The position numbers were made by a program, and so were the translations under genes. Source: Neobacillus jeddahensis (GTDB taxonomy: Bacteria; Bacillota; Bacilli; Bacillales; Cytobacillaceae). Taken from it: DNA of 64,000 nucleotides. The DNA lies in contig NZ_CCAS010000009.1 in the NCBI RefSeq assembly GCF_000612625.1, forward strand, positions 51,204 through 115,203, written 5' to 3'. Shown here piece by piece: positions 25,023 through 34,979 of this stretch (position 1 is its first letter; each line of letters starts with the position of its first letter). The notes beneath the pieces are model-generated. The model was not told where the DNA came from, searched no databases, and saw only the letters and a list, made by a program, of their open reading frames with translations.

Positions 25023-26033
25023 TTGGTAACGGCATTAAAGTTGACAGGTAGACAAAAAGCAGCGATTTTGCTTATTTCAATGGGAAAAGATGCTTCCTCA
25101 AAAATATTTAAGCATTTACCAGATGAGGAGCTAGAACAGCTCACCTTGGCGATCGCGAGTATTCATAAGGTCGATCCCAAGGAAAAAGAAGAAGTATTGA
25201 AGGAATTTCATGAAATGTGCATCGCCTCTGATTATTTGGCAATGGGAGGAATTGGTTACGCACAAGACGTGCTCGAATCTGCTGTTGGCAAAGATCGGGC
25301 GAAAGAAATTATTCATCGCTTAACTTCACAACTGCAAGTGAAACCATTTGATTTTGCGCGGCGCATTGATGCTATGCAAATTTATCATTTCTTACAAAAT
25401 GAACACCCTCAAACGATTGCTTTAGTTTTGGCCCATTTAGAGCCAAGCCAGGCTTCGATGATTATATCGTCACTTCCAGACGAGCTTCAGTCAGATGTTG
25501 CTCGCCGAATTGCCTTGTTAGAACAAGCGTCACCGGATGTGATTAAAGAAGTAGAACACATTCTTGAACAAAAATTATCTGCGACAATCCGTCAAGATTA
25601 TAGTGTTGTCGGTGGGATTGATTCCATTGTCAGCATCCTGAATGGAGTGGATCGCGGGACAGAGAAAAGTATTCTCGAACATTTGGAAAACAATGATCAT
25701 GATTTGGTCGATGAAATTAAAAAGCGGATGTTTGTCTTTGAGGATATTATCAGTCTTGATCGTCGTGCGATTCAGCGTGTGATCCAAGAAGTAGAAAATC
25801 AGGACCTTATGCTTGCCATGAAGGCCTCCAGTCCGGAAGTCAAAAAGGTTATTTTCGAAAACATGTCCCAGCGTATGGTGGAAACCTTCGAACAAGAAAT
25901 GCAGTATCTTGGCCCTGTTAGAGTCAAAGATGTCGAGGATGCGCAAGGCAGAATCGTTTCGATTATCCGCCGTTTAGAGGATGCTGGTGAGATTGTCATT
26001 GCTCGAGGTGGTAATGATGAAATCCTATTCTAA
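25023..26033 (+). CDS. fliG: Flagellar motor switch protein FliG
   Basis: 336-residue C-ring protein that joins FliF to FliM and interacts with MotA. KLTGRQKAAILLISMG (N-domain), the EHPQTIALVLAHL middle motif and the C-terminal torque helix (FEDIISLDRRAIQRVIQEVENQDLMLAMKAS) are intact. TTG 25023 is preferred over GTG 25014, which lies in the ribosome binding site AGGAGGGG. Its usual partners FliM and FliN/FliY are not encoded in the window. Confidence 0.96.
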   Translation: MVTALKLTGRQKAAILLISMGKDASSKIFKHLPDEELEQLTLAIASIHKVDPKEKEEVLKEFHEMCIASDYLAMGGIGYAQDVLESAVGKDRAKEIIHRLTSQLQVKPFDFARRIDAMQIYHFLQNEHPQTIALVLAHLEPSQASMIISSLPDELQSDVARRIALLEQASPDVIKEVEHILEQKLSATIRQDYSVVGGIDSIVSILNGVDRGTEKSILEHLENNDHDLVDEIKKRMFVFEDIISLDRRAIQRVIQEVENQDLMLAMKASSPEVKKVIFENMSQRMVETFEQEMQYLGPVRVKDVEDAQGRIVSIIRRLEDAGEIVIARGGNDEILF

Positions 26034-26841
26034 GGTATTCAAGGCTTCACATGTTTCGGTATTGGACGAAGTAAAGGTCATCACGCCACCATTTCGTCCA
26101 AACTCCGAACAGTCTGATGACCCAAATATTACTTCAGATGAAGGAGATGGAAAAAGTCTTCATCAGATCAACCGAATAATGGAAGAGACAGAAGCAAAAG
26201 CACAAGCATTACTTGTCCAAGCTGAACAGAATGCTCGAACAATTGAGGCAGCTGCACAAGAAAAAATCAATCAATGGTGGCAGGAAAATGAGCAAAAGTT
26301 GACTGCTGTCACGGAAGAAGCGAAACAACAAGGGTATCATGACGGCTTTAAAGTAGGGAAGCAAGAAGCAACCGAAGAAATTCACCAAACCTATCAAGCA
26401 AAAATTGACCAAGTACAACAGTTGTTAGAACAGGGCTATGCCCAGAAGGAAGCGATTATTGCGGAGGCAGAGCCGTTTTTACTGGAATTATCAACCGCCA
26501 TTGCCGCGCAGATTGTTCGTCAGGAATTAAAGAGTCATCCTGACCAATTCGTTGAGCTGATTAAACAGCATATTCTCCGTTTTAAAGAAAAAGAATTTAT
26601 TACCGTTTGTGTGCACCCAGACGATTTTGAGTTTGTTCAATCACAACGGTCTCATCTTGTTGCAGTAGTAAATGGAGAAACGGAAATCAAAGTAATTCCT
26701 GACCATTCTGTAACGCCTGAGGGATGTATTATCCGAACAGCCTACGGCAGTGTGGATGCGAGAATTGATACGCAAATTGAGGAGATCAAGAAGGTCATTT
26801 TAGAAGCGGGAAGGAATCCAGATGATGGAACTATCAGCTGA
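26017..26841 (+). CDS. fliH: Flagellar assembly protein FliH
   Basis: 274-residue regulator of the export ATPase FliI. Residues about 45-150 are a Glu/Gln-rich coiled coil and the C-terminal domain (FLLELSTAIAAQIVRQELKSHPDQFVELIKQHI, VHPDDFEFVQ, GCIIRTAYGSVDARIDTQIEEIKKVI) is typical. Overlaps fliG by 17 nt. ATG 26017 or 26014 are both possible; 26017 has better spacing to GAGG. Confidence 0.93.
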   Translation: MKSYSKVFKASHVSVLDEVKVITPPFRPNSEQSDDPNITSDEGDGKSLHQINRIMEETEAKAQALLVQAEQNARTIEAAAQEKINQWWQENEQKLTAVTEEAKQQGYHDGFKVGKQEATEEIHQTYQAKIDQVQQLLEQGYAQKEAIIAEAEPFLLELSTAIAAQIVRQELKSHPDQFVELIKQHILRFKEKEFITVCVHPDDFEFVQSQRSHLVAVVNGETEIKVIPDHSVTPEGCIIRTAYGSVDARIDTQIEEIKKVILEAGRNPDDGTIS

Positions 26842-28147
26842 AAAGTATCTCGGGTTGATTCGGAATATGGATCCTGTCCGAGTGAATGGAAAGATCACGC
26901 AAATCATTGGGCTGACAATTGAATCGCAAGGTCCGGACGTACGGATTGGTGAACTTTGTTCGATCTATCCATCCAATTCACAAATACCGATTCAAGCGGA
27001 GGTTGTCGGCATCAGAGAAAACAAAGTCCTGCTCATGCCACTTGGTGAAGTTCGGGCAATTGGCCCTGGTTGTGATGTCGTCGCTAGCGGAAAACCAATG
27101 ATGGTAAAAGCCGGGAATCAATTGTTGGGCCGGATTTTAGATGGCTTAGGCCAGCCAATCGATGGGAAACCATTGCCATTGGGGCTAGAGGATGTACCTA
27201 CACACGCTTCTCCACCAAATCCGCTCACGAGACCGCGCATTCATACACCATTGAGCGTTGGTGTGCGGACCATCGATGGTCTGTTAACGATGGGTAAAGG
27301 ACAAAGGATGGGGATTTTTGCTGGGAGTGGGGTCGGTAAAAGTACGCTGCTTGGGATGATTTCGCGTAATACCACCGCTGATGTGAACGTGATTGCCTTA
27401 ATTGGTGAGCGTGGTCGTGAGGTTCTCGATTTCTTAGAGCAAAACTTAGGTGAGGAAGGCTTGAAAAAATCGGTCGTCATTGTAGCTACATCCGATCAAC
27501 CAGCATTAATTCGTATTAAAGGTGCGCTAACGGCAACGTCGATTGCTGAATATTTTCGCGACCAGGGTAAAGACGTTATGCTCGTGATGGATTCCGTGAC
27601 TCGTTTTGCCATGGCACAACGAGAAGTGGGCTTGGCAATCGGAGAACCGCCAACCACGAAAGGTTATACACCATCGGTATTTGCGATGCTTCCACAATTA
27701 TTAGAACGGGCTGGTACGGGACCAAAAGGGTCAATATCTGCTATTTATACTGTTCTTGTTGATGGAGATGATATGAACGAGCCGATTGCGGATGCCGCTC
27801 GGGGCATTTTGGATGGACATATTGTCCTCAATCGTGCAATTGGCGGCAAAGGAATTTTTCCAGCCATTGACGTGTTAAACAGTGCAAGCCGGGTCATGAC
27901 AGAGATTACCTCAGATGAGCATTTACTGGCCGCACGAAATTTTAAAAAATATTTAGCTTCCTATAACGAGGCTGAGGACTTAATAAATATTGGGGCCTAT
28001 AAAAAAGGCTCAAATCGTGAAATTGACATGGCAACAAGGCTCAAACCGCAAATGGATGCCTTTTTACGACAAGGGATTTATGAAGCTTCGCCATTAGACG
28101 AGACCAGGTCCACTTTAATTCAACAGTTTGGAGCGATGTTGCGATGA
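26822..28147 (+). CDS. fliI: Flagellum-specific ATPase FliI
   Basis: 441-residue F1-beta-like ATPase that energises type III export. Walker A GSGVGKST near residues 168-175, Walker B VMLVMDSVTR, and the family signature PPTTKGYTPSVFAMLPQLLERAG. It overlaps fliH by 20 nt and fliJ by 4 nt, a tight export module. Confidence 0.97.
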   Translation: MMELSAEKYLGLIRNMDPVRVNGKITQIIGLTIESQGPDVRIGELCSIYPSNSQIPIQAEVVGIRENKVLLMPLGEVRAIGPGCDVVASGKPMMVKAGNQLLGRILDGLGQPIDGKPLPLGLEDVPTHASPPNPLTRPRIHTPLSVGVRTIDGLLTMGKGQRMGIFAGSGVGKSTLLGMISRNTTADVNVIALIGERGREVLDFLEQNLGEEGLKKSVVIVATSDQPALIRIKGALTATSIAEYFRDQGKDVMLVMDSVTRFAMAQREVGLAIGEPPTTKGYTPSVFAMLPQLLERAGTGPKGSISAIYTVLVDGDDMNEPIADAARGILDGHIVLNRAIGGKGIFPAIDVLNSASRVMTEITSDEHLLAARNFKKYLASYNEAEDLINIGAYKKGSNREIDMATRLKPQMDAFLRQGIYEASPLDETRSTLIQQFGAMLR

Positions 28148-28578
28148 AATTTAAGTTTTCTTTTCAAAAAGTACTTGATGTGAAAGAAAAAGAAAAGGAT
28201 ATTGCTCAACAAGAGTATGGCACGGTGAAGCTCCGCCAATTAGAACTGCAGGAAAAGATGGATGGATTGGAATTGACGAAGGACAAGGTGTTCGCCCAAT
28301 ACAATATGGTTGATAAAAAAACAGTTTCCGAAATGTTGGATTATCAACAGGAAATCGAACATGTTAATCAACAGATGAGATGGTTAGCAAATCAAAAACA
28401 GCAACTGCATCAGGAAGTGGAACAGAAGCAGCAGGTGCTGTTAGAGAAATCGCAGGAAGCAAAAATGTGGAATCAATGGATGACAAAATCAAAAGATGCC
28501 TTTCAAAAGCAGATTGATCAAAAAGAACAGGCATTTTTGGATGAAATGGCTGTCCTCCGCTATTCACGAAGAGTATAG
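28144..28578 (+). CDS. fliJ: Flagellar export protein FliJ
   Basis: 144-residue coiled-coil stalk of the export ATPase. MKFKFSFQKVLDVKEKEKDIAQQEYG at the N-terminus is the family signature and nearly all the rest is helical with heptads. The ATGA overlap with fliI indicates coupling. Confidence 0.93.
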   Translation: MKFKFSFQKVLDVKEKEKDIAQQEYGTVKLRQLELQEKMDGLELTKDKVFAQYNMVDKKTVSEMLDYQQEIEHVNQQMRWLANQKQQLHQEVEQKQQVLLEKSQEAKMWNQWMTKSKDAFQKQIDQKEQAFLDEMAVLRYSRRV

Positions 28579-28590
28579 GAGCGAGAAACA

Positions 28591-29451
28591 ATGGCAGAAA
28601 AACAAAATGGTATGGCTAAATCGCTAAAGTACTTTGGAATTCCAATTATTATTACCGCCATCTTTATTATTTTTTTATTAAATTTTTTAGGTATATCTGT
28701 ATGGGAAACAGCTCAAAAGTGGGGCAATAAGGTTCCTGTGTTAAATATGATCATTCCAGACCCTGATGTAACCAAAGCAAATAAAGCAGAGGGCGGGACG
28801 ACTGAAAGCGAATGGGAAGAAAAATACAACTCAAGTCAAGCTGATTTAAAGGATAAGGAGCTCCAGCTTACCCAATTAAAGGAACAACTAGATAATACAC
28901 AAAAAAACGTAAATGATCTAAAACAAGCCAATCATTCTTTAGAACAGCAAGTTGATGAAAAACAAGAGAAAAAGGCTCAGGAACAATTGAAACAAATAGC
29001 GAACATTTATGCGAATATTACTCCTTCAAAAGCCGCTGCCATGTTTGAGACGATGTCGATTGAGGATGCTTCAATTACGCTATCCCAGCTGCCACAAAAT
29101 CTGCAAAGCAGTATTTTAGGAAGCATGAAGGATGCCAAAAAGGCCGCGCAAATGACGATGGTTTTAAAAGAAATGGCTGGACTTGACGAGTTGGATTCTT
29201 CTGCACTGAAAGCTCAGGTCAGTGAGATCGTTCAAGGACAACAAACGCCTACCGACACACTCGCAGAAACCATTGCTGGCATGCCAGCCGCACAATCTGC
29301 GCAGATTATTCACACGATGATGGGAACAAATGAACAAGTCGCCATCAATTTATTGAAAAGTGTCAACACAAGCAGCCGTTCGCAAATTTTAACTGTAATC
29401 GCCCAAAATGATGCTAACTTAGCCGCCAAAATCACAGCAAGTTTAAACTAA
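28591..29451 (+). CDS. ylxF: YlxF/MotE-like protein
   Basis: 286 residues: N-terminal transmembrane helix (about 12-34), coiled coil (about 70-135) and a C-terminal MgtE-N-like helical domain (NIYANITPSKAAAMFETMSIEDASITLSQL). This is YlxF, always next to fliJ in Bacillus and thought to be a membrane chaperone of flagellar assembly. In Bacillus subtilis fliK, flgD, flgE, fliL, fliM, fliY and cheY follow; here fliO follows at once. Confidence 0.9.
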   Translation: MAEKQNGMAKSLKYFGIPIIITAIFIIFLLNFLGISVWETAQKWGNKVPVLNMIIPDPDVTKANKAEGGTTESEWEEKYNSSQADLKDKELQLTQLKEQLDNTQKNVNDLKQANHSLEQQVDEKQEKKAQEQLKQIANIYANITPSKAAAMFETMSIEDASITLSQLPQNLQSSILGSMKDAKKAAQMTMVLKEMAGLDELDSSALKAQVSEIVQGQQTPTDTLAETIAGMPAAQSAQIIHTMMGTNEQVAINLLKSVNTSSRSQILTVIAQNDANLAAKITASLN

Positions 29452-29480
29452 TAGAGCTAACTCCAAGGAAGGAGAAAATT

Positions 29481-30044
29481 ATGAAACGCCTCACACTAGT
29501 ATGTATCGTGTTTTTTTACCTGTGTTCGAATATGCCCACTGCCTTTGCTGCTGGTTCCAAAGCGGCAGGCGATTCTTCGGTCTATGATACTATCCAAAAT
29601 GGAGATAAACAGGATTCAACTCCTTCTAAGAATGTTGAGGATAGTCAGTCACCCACCATATTTCCCTTATTTCTAAAATTTATCTTTTCCTTTGCCCTTG
29701 TCATTGTTCTCTTGTATTTATTGATGCGATTCCTTTCGAAACGGAACCGGATGATGCAATCGAATGGACCCGTTCTACCCATCGGTAGTCACACCTTGGG
29801 AAATAATCGCTCCTTACAGGTTTTGCTCATTGGTCAAACAATTTATATCGTCGGCGTCGGGGAAACCGTAACATTGATCCGAACGATTTCACAAGGTGAA
29901 GAATATAAGTACTTGCTGGAAAACATTGAAAACCAAGGTGAGACGCAGACACCTAACTGGTTAAATCTCGATTCGAAAATGAATTGGAATTCCATTTTTG
30001 GAAAACACCTTAAATCGATGAAGAAAGACAATGGAGAGGAGTAG
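29481..30044 (+). CDS. fliO: Flagellar biosynthesis protein FliO (FliZ type)
   Basis: 187 residues with a signal peptide (MKRLTLVCIVFFYLCSNMPTAFA), a short extracellular part, one membrane helix (about 57-77) and a small cytoplasmic FliO domain (RSLQVLLIGQTIYIVGVGETVTLIRTI). FliO supports assembly of the FliP export gate. The signal-peptide form is the one found in Bacillus. It overlaps the ribosome binding site of fliP. Confidence 0.92.
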   Translation: MKRLTLVCIVFFYLCSNMPTAFAAGSKAAGDSSVYDTIQNGDKQDSTPSKNVEDSQSPTIFPLFLKFIFSFALVIVLLYLLMRFLSKRNRMMQSNGPVLPIGSHTLGNNRSLQVLLIGQTIYIVGVGETVTLIRTISQGEEYKYLLENIENQGETQTPNWLNLDSKMNWNSIFGKHLKSMKKDNGEE

Positions 30045-30048
30045 TTCG

Positions 30049-30795
30049 ATGCTTAAAAAATTGGCTATTTTTATTCCCTTTCTAACACTGGGAATCGTGA
30101 CGACTGCGTTCGCAGCTGAACCGACGACATCGATCATACCAGGCATTGATTTAGGATCATCTGATCCAGAAGGTGTATCCAACTCCCTGCAAATTATTAT
30201 TTTGATTACGATTCTCTCGATTGCCCCTGCCATCTTAGTATTAATGACTTGCTTTACGCGGATTATTGTCGTATTAGGATTTGTTCGGAATGCCTTAGGA
30301 ACACAGCAAATTCCACCGAATCAGGTGATGGTCGGGTTAGCGCTATTTATGACATTTTTTGTCATGGCACCGACTTTTTCGGAGATGAATCAAACAGCAT
30401 TAAAACCATATATGGCTGGTGAGATCTCCCAGAAAGAAGCCTTTACTTCAGCGAGTAAGCCCTTAAAGGAATTCATGGCAAAGCATACACGGGAGAAGGA
30501 TTTATCATTGTTTCTCGATTATGCCAAGTTAGATAAGCCTAAGGAAGTGGATGATATTCCACTGAAGGCGTTAATTCCTGCCTATGCCATTAGTGAATTG
30601 AAGACTGCCTTTCAAATGGGATTCATGATCTTTATCCCGTTTCTTGTGATCGATATGATTGTTTCAAGTGTCTTGATGTCAATGGGGATGATGATGCTGC
30701 CACCGGTTATGATCTCATTGCCATTTAAAATCCTCTTATTCATTTTAGTAGATGGTTGGAATTTGATTGTCCAATCGTTACTGGTGAGTTTCTAA
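30049..30795 (+). CDS. fliP: Flagellar export gate protein FliP
   Basis: 248-residue core subunit of the export channel. A signal peptide precedes the FliP core with LVLMTCFTRIIVVLGFVRNALGTQQIPPNQVMVGLALFMTFFVM and the C-terminal LPFKILLFILVDGWNLI. ATG 30049 with GGAGAGGAG upstream is chosen; a longer frame starts inside fliO. Confidence 0.97.
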   Translation: MLKKLAIFIPFLTLGIVTTAFAAEPTTSIIPGIDLGSSDPEGVSNSLQIIILITILSIAPAILVLMTCFTRIIVVLGFVRNALGTQQIPPNQVMVGLALFMTFFVMAPTFSEMNQTALKPYMAGEISQKEAFTSASKPLKEFMAKHTREKDLSLFLDYAKLDKPKEVDDIPLKALIPAYAISELKTAFQMGFMIFIPFLVIDMIVSSVLMSMGMMMLPPVMISLPFKILLFILVDGWNLIVQSLLVSF

Positions 30796-30808
30796 AGGAG
30801 TGTTGTTC

Positions 30809-31078
30809 ATGACCACGGAAATGGTCTTACGGATTGCTCAAGAATCCATCTATACGATCTTAATCGTTATTGCACCCGTTGTGGGGATCGCTCTCATCAT
30901 TGGTTTAGTGGTGAGTATCTTTCAAGCGGCGACGCAAATTCAAGAACAGACACTTGCTTTTGTCCCAAAAATTGTCGCCGTATTTCTATCAATCCTCTTT
31001 TTTGGACCATGGATGCTCCGGCATGTCGTTGAATTTACCCAAAGCTTATTGGGAAACCTGTCCCAATTTGTGGGTTAG
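30809..31078 (+). CDS. fliQ: Flagellar export gate protein FliQ
   Basis: 89-residue export gate subunit with two membrane helices and the family motif VSIFQAATQIQEQTLAFVPKIVAV. ATG 30809 follows AAAGGAG at 8 nt and gives the usual FliQ length. Confidence 0.96.
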   Translation: MTTEMVLRIAQESIYTILIVIAPVVGIALIIGLVVSIFQAATQIQEQTLAFVPKIVAVFLSILFFGPWMLRHVVEFTQSLLGNLSQFVG

Positions 31079-31087
31079 GTGAGCGCT

Positions 31088-31858
31088 ATGGATATCTCTT
31101 TTTGGTTAAGTGCCTTACTTATCTTTGTTAGAATCTCGTCTTTTATGGTGTCAGCGCCCCTGTTTTCGGGTCGGCAAATTCCCAACCAATATAAAGTTGG
31201 TTTGAGTGTGGCCCTAAGTTTCCTTTGTGCAGGAGTGGTTGATGAACCGATTGAGTCGTTATCACAATGGATGTTAATGGTCTTAATTCTAAAGGAATTT
31301 TTAGTGGGGATTGTCCTTGGTCTAGTGGCTAGTATTTTGTTTTACTCTGTCCAAATGGCCGGGGCACTGATTGATCTGCAAATTGGTTTTGCGATGGCTA
31401 CGATGTTTGATCCAACCTTTCAAACGAGTACACAACTAACAGGACGGTTTAAAAATATCTTAGCTATTTTGGTTTTACTATCGATTAATGGCCATCATCT
31501 CTTAATCCAGGGGGTTTTAGCAAGCTTCGATTGGATTTCACTCCAGTCACTAATCCCTGATTGGACGGACGGGCGTCTGTCTTCGTTTGTGCTAGAAAGT
31601 GTGAAGCAGATGTTTATGATTGGATTTCTAATGGCTGCGCCGATTACAGGAACGATGTTTATCGTCGATATCGCGATTGGCATTCTGTCGCGGACGGTGC
31701 CGCAATTGAACATCTTATCAATTGCGCCGCCGCTTAAAATTATGCTCTACTTTGTGCTCTATATGTTTCTATTACCAAGCTTTATCTATTTGTTAAATAT
31801 CTTATTTGAAACCATGTTTGGGTCCATGTCATCAATCATGAAAATAATGGGGGCATAA
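31088..31858 (+). CDS. fliR: Flagellar export gate protein FliR
   Basis: 256-residue gate subunit with about six membrane helices. FVRISSFMVSAPLFSGRQIPNQYKVGLS near the start and LVLASILFYSVQMAGALIDLQIGFAMATMFDP-type segment in the middle fit FliR. ATG 31088 follows AGGTGAG; GTG 31079 is a less likely start. Confidence 0.95.
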   Translation: MDISFWLSALLIFVRISSFMVSAPLFSGRQIPNQYKVGLSVALSFLCAGVVDEPIESLSQWMLMVLILKEFLVGIVLGLVASILFYSVQMAGALIDLQIGFAMATMFDPTFQTSTQLTGRFKNILAILVLLSINGHHLLIQGVLASFDWISLQSLIPDWTDGRLSSFVLESVKQMFMIGFLMAAPITGTMFIVDIAIGILSRTVPQLNILSIAPPLKIMLYFVLYMFLLPSFIYLLNILFETMFGSMSSIMKIMGA

Positions 31859-31860
31859 GC

Positions 31861-32949
31861 ATGCTGCTTCGTTTAGATTTACAATTATTTTCTGGTGAAA
31901 AAACTGAAAAAGCGACCCCTAACAAACGCCGGGAAGCTAAAAAAAAGGGACAGGTTGTCAAGAGCATGGAGGTTTCCTCTGCGTTGACGCTGTTACTTTC
32001 CTTTTCCTTTTTGATGATAGGCGGAAAGACGTTAGTGGAGGGGTGCATTTCGATTTATCGTCGCTCCTTCCAAGAATATATGCTCTGGGATCTTACCGAA
32101 GCGAACACCAGGGTGCTTTTTAATCAGTTAGTGTTTGATGCGGCTAAATTGGTCGCGCCATTGCTAGGAATTGCATTGATTGCTGGGCTGGTGGCCAATT
32201 TTGCCCAGGTTGGTTTTATGTTAAATCCGTTGAAATTTAGCTTTAGTAAGATGAACCCATTATCAGGGTTGAAAAACATGTTTTCACTGCGGTCACTAGT
32301 CGAATTATTTAAATCTTTATTGAAAATAATCCTAACAGGCCTGATTGTTTTTTTCGTGATTTGGAAGAAAAAAGAAGAGTTACTGTTGATTGGGCAGAAA
32401 AGTATTTTTGATTCTGCAAGATTTATAGGTTCATTGATCATTCAAATTGGTCTTGCTGCTGCGGCCTGCTTAGCAGTGATTGCGGCCGCTGATTATTTAT
32501 ACCAGAAATATGAATATGAAAAAAAACTGAAAATGTCGAAACAGGACATTAAAGATGAATATAAAAAACAAGAAGGGGATCCACATATTAAGGGTCAAAG
32601 ACGGGCCAAGCAGCGGGAGATGTCGATGAATCGGATGATGCAGGAAGTACCAAAAGCCGATGTCGTTATTACCAACCCTACTCATTTCGCTGTCGCGATC
32701 CGTTATGATTTTAATACCATGGATTCACCTATCGTCATCGCAAAGGGTCAGGATCATGTGGCCTTAAAAATTAAAGAAATTGCAAAGGAACATAAAATAA
32801 TGACGGTTGAAAATAGACCAGTAGCACGTGCCTTATTTGCTGCAGTGGAAATCGGCGAACCGATTCCTGAGGATATGTTTAATGCTGTCGGTGAAATTTT
32901 AGCGTTTGTCTACTTCCAAGAAGGTCGGTATAAGGGGATGATGTCATGA
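31861..32949 (+). CDS. flhB: Flagellar export switch protein FlhB
   Basis: 362-residue membrane protein that switches export from rod/hook to filament substrates. LQLFSGEKTEKATPNKRREAKKKGQV at the N-terminus, four membrane helices, and the autocleavage site Asn272-Pro-Thr-His in TNPTHFAVAIRYD. FliK, which triggers the switch, is not encoded in the window. TGA overlaps ATG of flhA. Confidence 0.97.
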   Translation: MLLRLDLQLFSGEKTEKATPNKRREAKKKGQVVKSMEVSSALTLLLSFSFLMIGGKTLVEGCISIYRRSFQEYMLWDLTEANTRVLFNQLVFDAAKLVAPLLGIALIAGLVANFAQVGFMLNPLKFSFSKMNPLSGLKNMFSLRSLVELFKSLLKIILTGLIVFFVIWKKKEELLLIGQKSIFDSARFIGSLIIQIGLAAAACLAVIAAADYLYQKYEYEKKLKMSKQDIKDEYKKQEGDPHIKGQRRAKQREMSMNRMMQEVPKADVVITNPTHFAVAIRYDFNTMDSPIVIAKGQDHVALKIKEIAKEHKIMTVENRPVARALFAAVEIGEPIPEDMFNAVGEILAFVYFQEGRYKGMMS

Positions 32950-34979
32950 GGGCAAAAGATATTTCCGTGTTATTTGTAGTGATATTAATTGTGGCAATGA
33001 TGATCATTCCAATGCCACTTTTATTATTGGATTTTCTGTTGATTTGTAATATTTCTGTCTCACTGATGATCTTATTGGTGGCGATGAATACGAAGGAACC
33101 GCTGGAGTTCTCTATTTTTCCAACGGCGATTCTTTTGACCACTTTATTCCGACTTGCTCTAAACGTTTCAACGACTCGCTCGATCTTGTCAAATGCCGAT
33201 GGTGGACATGTCATCGAAACGTTTGGTTCATTTGTAATCGGCGGCAGTCCGGTAGTCGGTTTCGTTGTCTTCCTCATCCTCGTTGTAATCCAATTTTTGG
33301 TTATCACCAAGGGATCGGAACGGGTGGCGGAAGTTGCCGCACGATTCACATTGGATGCCATGCCTGGTAAGCAAATGAGTATTGACGCCGATATGAACGC
33401 CGGCTTAATTAGTGAACAAGATGCCAGGGCACGACGCAAGAAGGTCGAAATGGAATCAGACTTTTACGGTGCGATGGATGGTGCCAGTAAGTTTGTGAAA
33501 GGGGATGCGATTGCGGGAATTATCATCCTCCTTATTAACGTTATTGGTGGATTCGCAATCGGGATGGCGATTCACGGCATGGGTTTTGCAGAAGCTGCGA
33601 GTACCTTTACCCTTTTATCAGTAGGGGATGGCTTGGTCTCCCAGGTCCCAGCCTTGCTTATTTCAACAGCCACTGGTATTACAGTAACACGTGCCGCATC
33701 TGAAGGAAATTTAGGGACCGATATTATCGGGCAAATTTTTAACTATCCTAAATTGCTTTATATTGTAGCCGGAACGATCTTTATTTTTGGTTTATTAACC
33801 CCGATTGGACTTGTCCTAACTGTTCCTGTCGCTGGGATTTTGGCCTTTAGTGCTTTTACTATAAGTAAAAATACGAAAAAAGAAGAGCTCCTCAGTGAAC
33901 AAGAGGAAATGGAGAGTGTCGAGGATGATCTTCGAAGTCCGGAAAAGGTTATCAACCTGCTCCAAGTGGATACGTTGGAATTAGAGATTGGTTATGGTCT
34001 TATTCCGTTAGCTGACCAAAAACAAGGTGGCGACATCCTCGACCGGATTGTGATGATACGACGCCAATTTGCGCTGGAATTAGGACTGGTGATTCCAACG
34101 ATCCGGATTCGTGATAATTTACAGCTGCCACCCAATCAATATTCATTAAAATTCCGTGGAAATCGAATTGCTTCTGGTGAAGTTTTTCTAGATCATTTTC
34201 TGGCCATGAATCAAGGGGCCGATGCCGATGGAATTGAGGGAATTCAAGTGATTGAGCCATCGTTTGGCTTGCCAGCTGTTTGGGTGAGCATGGAAGCGAA
34301 ACAAAGAGCTGAGCTCTTAGGCTATATGATTGTCGACCCTCCATCGGTGATTGCCACGCATTTAACTGAGGTATTGAAGCAATATGCGCACCAATTACTT
34401 CGTCGAGAAGAAGCGAAGGAATTAATTGATAATCTGAAAGAAACGCATCCGAACTTGGTGGATGAACTGGTGCCTAACTTGTTAACGGTTGGAGATATTC
34501 AGAAGGTATTACAAAACCTACTACGTGAACAAATTTCCATCCGCGATCTTGCGTCTATTTTTGAAACATTGGCAGATTACGCATCCTATACGAAGGAACC
34601 TCGGGTTTTAACCGAATATGTCCGTCAGTCACTGACACGACAAATTACTGAACAATATGCAGACGAAGGTGTGATTCATGTCTTGACTGCTGGGGCAACC
34701 TTAGAAAAAGGGATTTCCGATAGTATCCAGCAGGCGGAAACAGGTATGTACTACTTATCGATGGATCCGCAAATGTCGCGCAAAATTACAGAACAGCTAA
34801 AAACTGAAATTGAGCATGTGCTGAAGGCTGGCGGTCAGCCAATCTTCTTAACATCGCCATCGATTCGCATGTACTTGAAGCAGTTTGTCGATAAAGTTTT
34901 GCCGACTGTCCCAGTTCTTTCTTACACAGAATTGGAGCCGGATATTGAGATCCAAAGTATTGGAGTGGTGAACATATGA
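32946..34979 (+). CDS. flhA: Flagellar export gate protein FlhA
   Basis: 677-residue export gate protein: about eight N-terminal membrane helices with the FHIPEP-type region (NTKEPLEFSIFPTAILLTTLFRLALNVSTTRSIL) and a large cytoplasmic ring domain (about 330-677) that docks chaperone-substrate complexes. Start and stop overlap flhB and flhF by 4 nt each. Confidence 0.97.
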   Translation: MRAKDISVLFVVILIVAMMIIPMPLLLLDFLLICNISVSLMILLVAMNTKEPLEFSIFPTAILLTTLFRLALNVSTTRSILSNADGGHVIETFGSFVIGGSPVVGFVVFLILVVIQFLVITKGSERVAEVAARFTLDAMPGKQMSIDADMNAGLISEQDARARRKKVEMESDFYGAMDGASKFVKGDAIAGIIILLINVIGGFAIGMAIHGMGFAEAASTFTLLSVGDGLVSQVPALLISTATGITVTRAASEGNLGTDIIGQIFNYPKLLYIVAGTIFIFGLLTPIGLVLTVPVAGILAFSAFTISKNTKKEELLSEQEEMESVEDDLRSPEKVINLLQVDTLELEIGYGLIPLADQKQGGDILDRIVMIRRQFALELGLVIPTIRIRDNLQLPPNQYSLKFRGNRIASGEVFLDHFLAMNQGADADGIEGIQVIEPSFGLPAVWVSMEAKQRAELLGYMIVDPPSVIATHLTEVLKQYAHQLLRREEAKELIDNLKETHPNLVDELVPNLLTVGDIQKVLQNLLREQISIRDLASIFETLADYASYTKEPRVLTEYVRQSLTRQITEQYADEGVIHVLTAGATLEKGISDSIQQAETGMYYLSMDPQMSRKITEQLKTEIEHVLKAGGQPIFLTSPSIRMYLKQFVDKVLPTVPVLSYTELEPDIEIQSIGVVNI

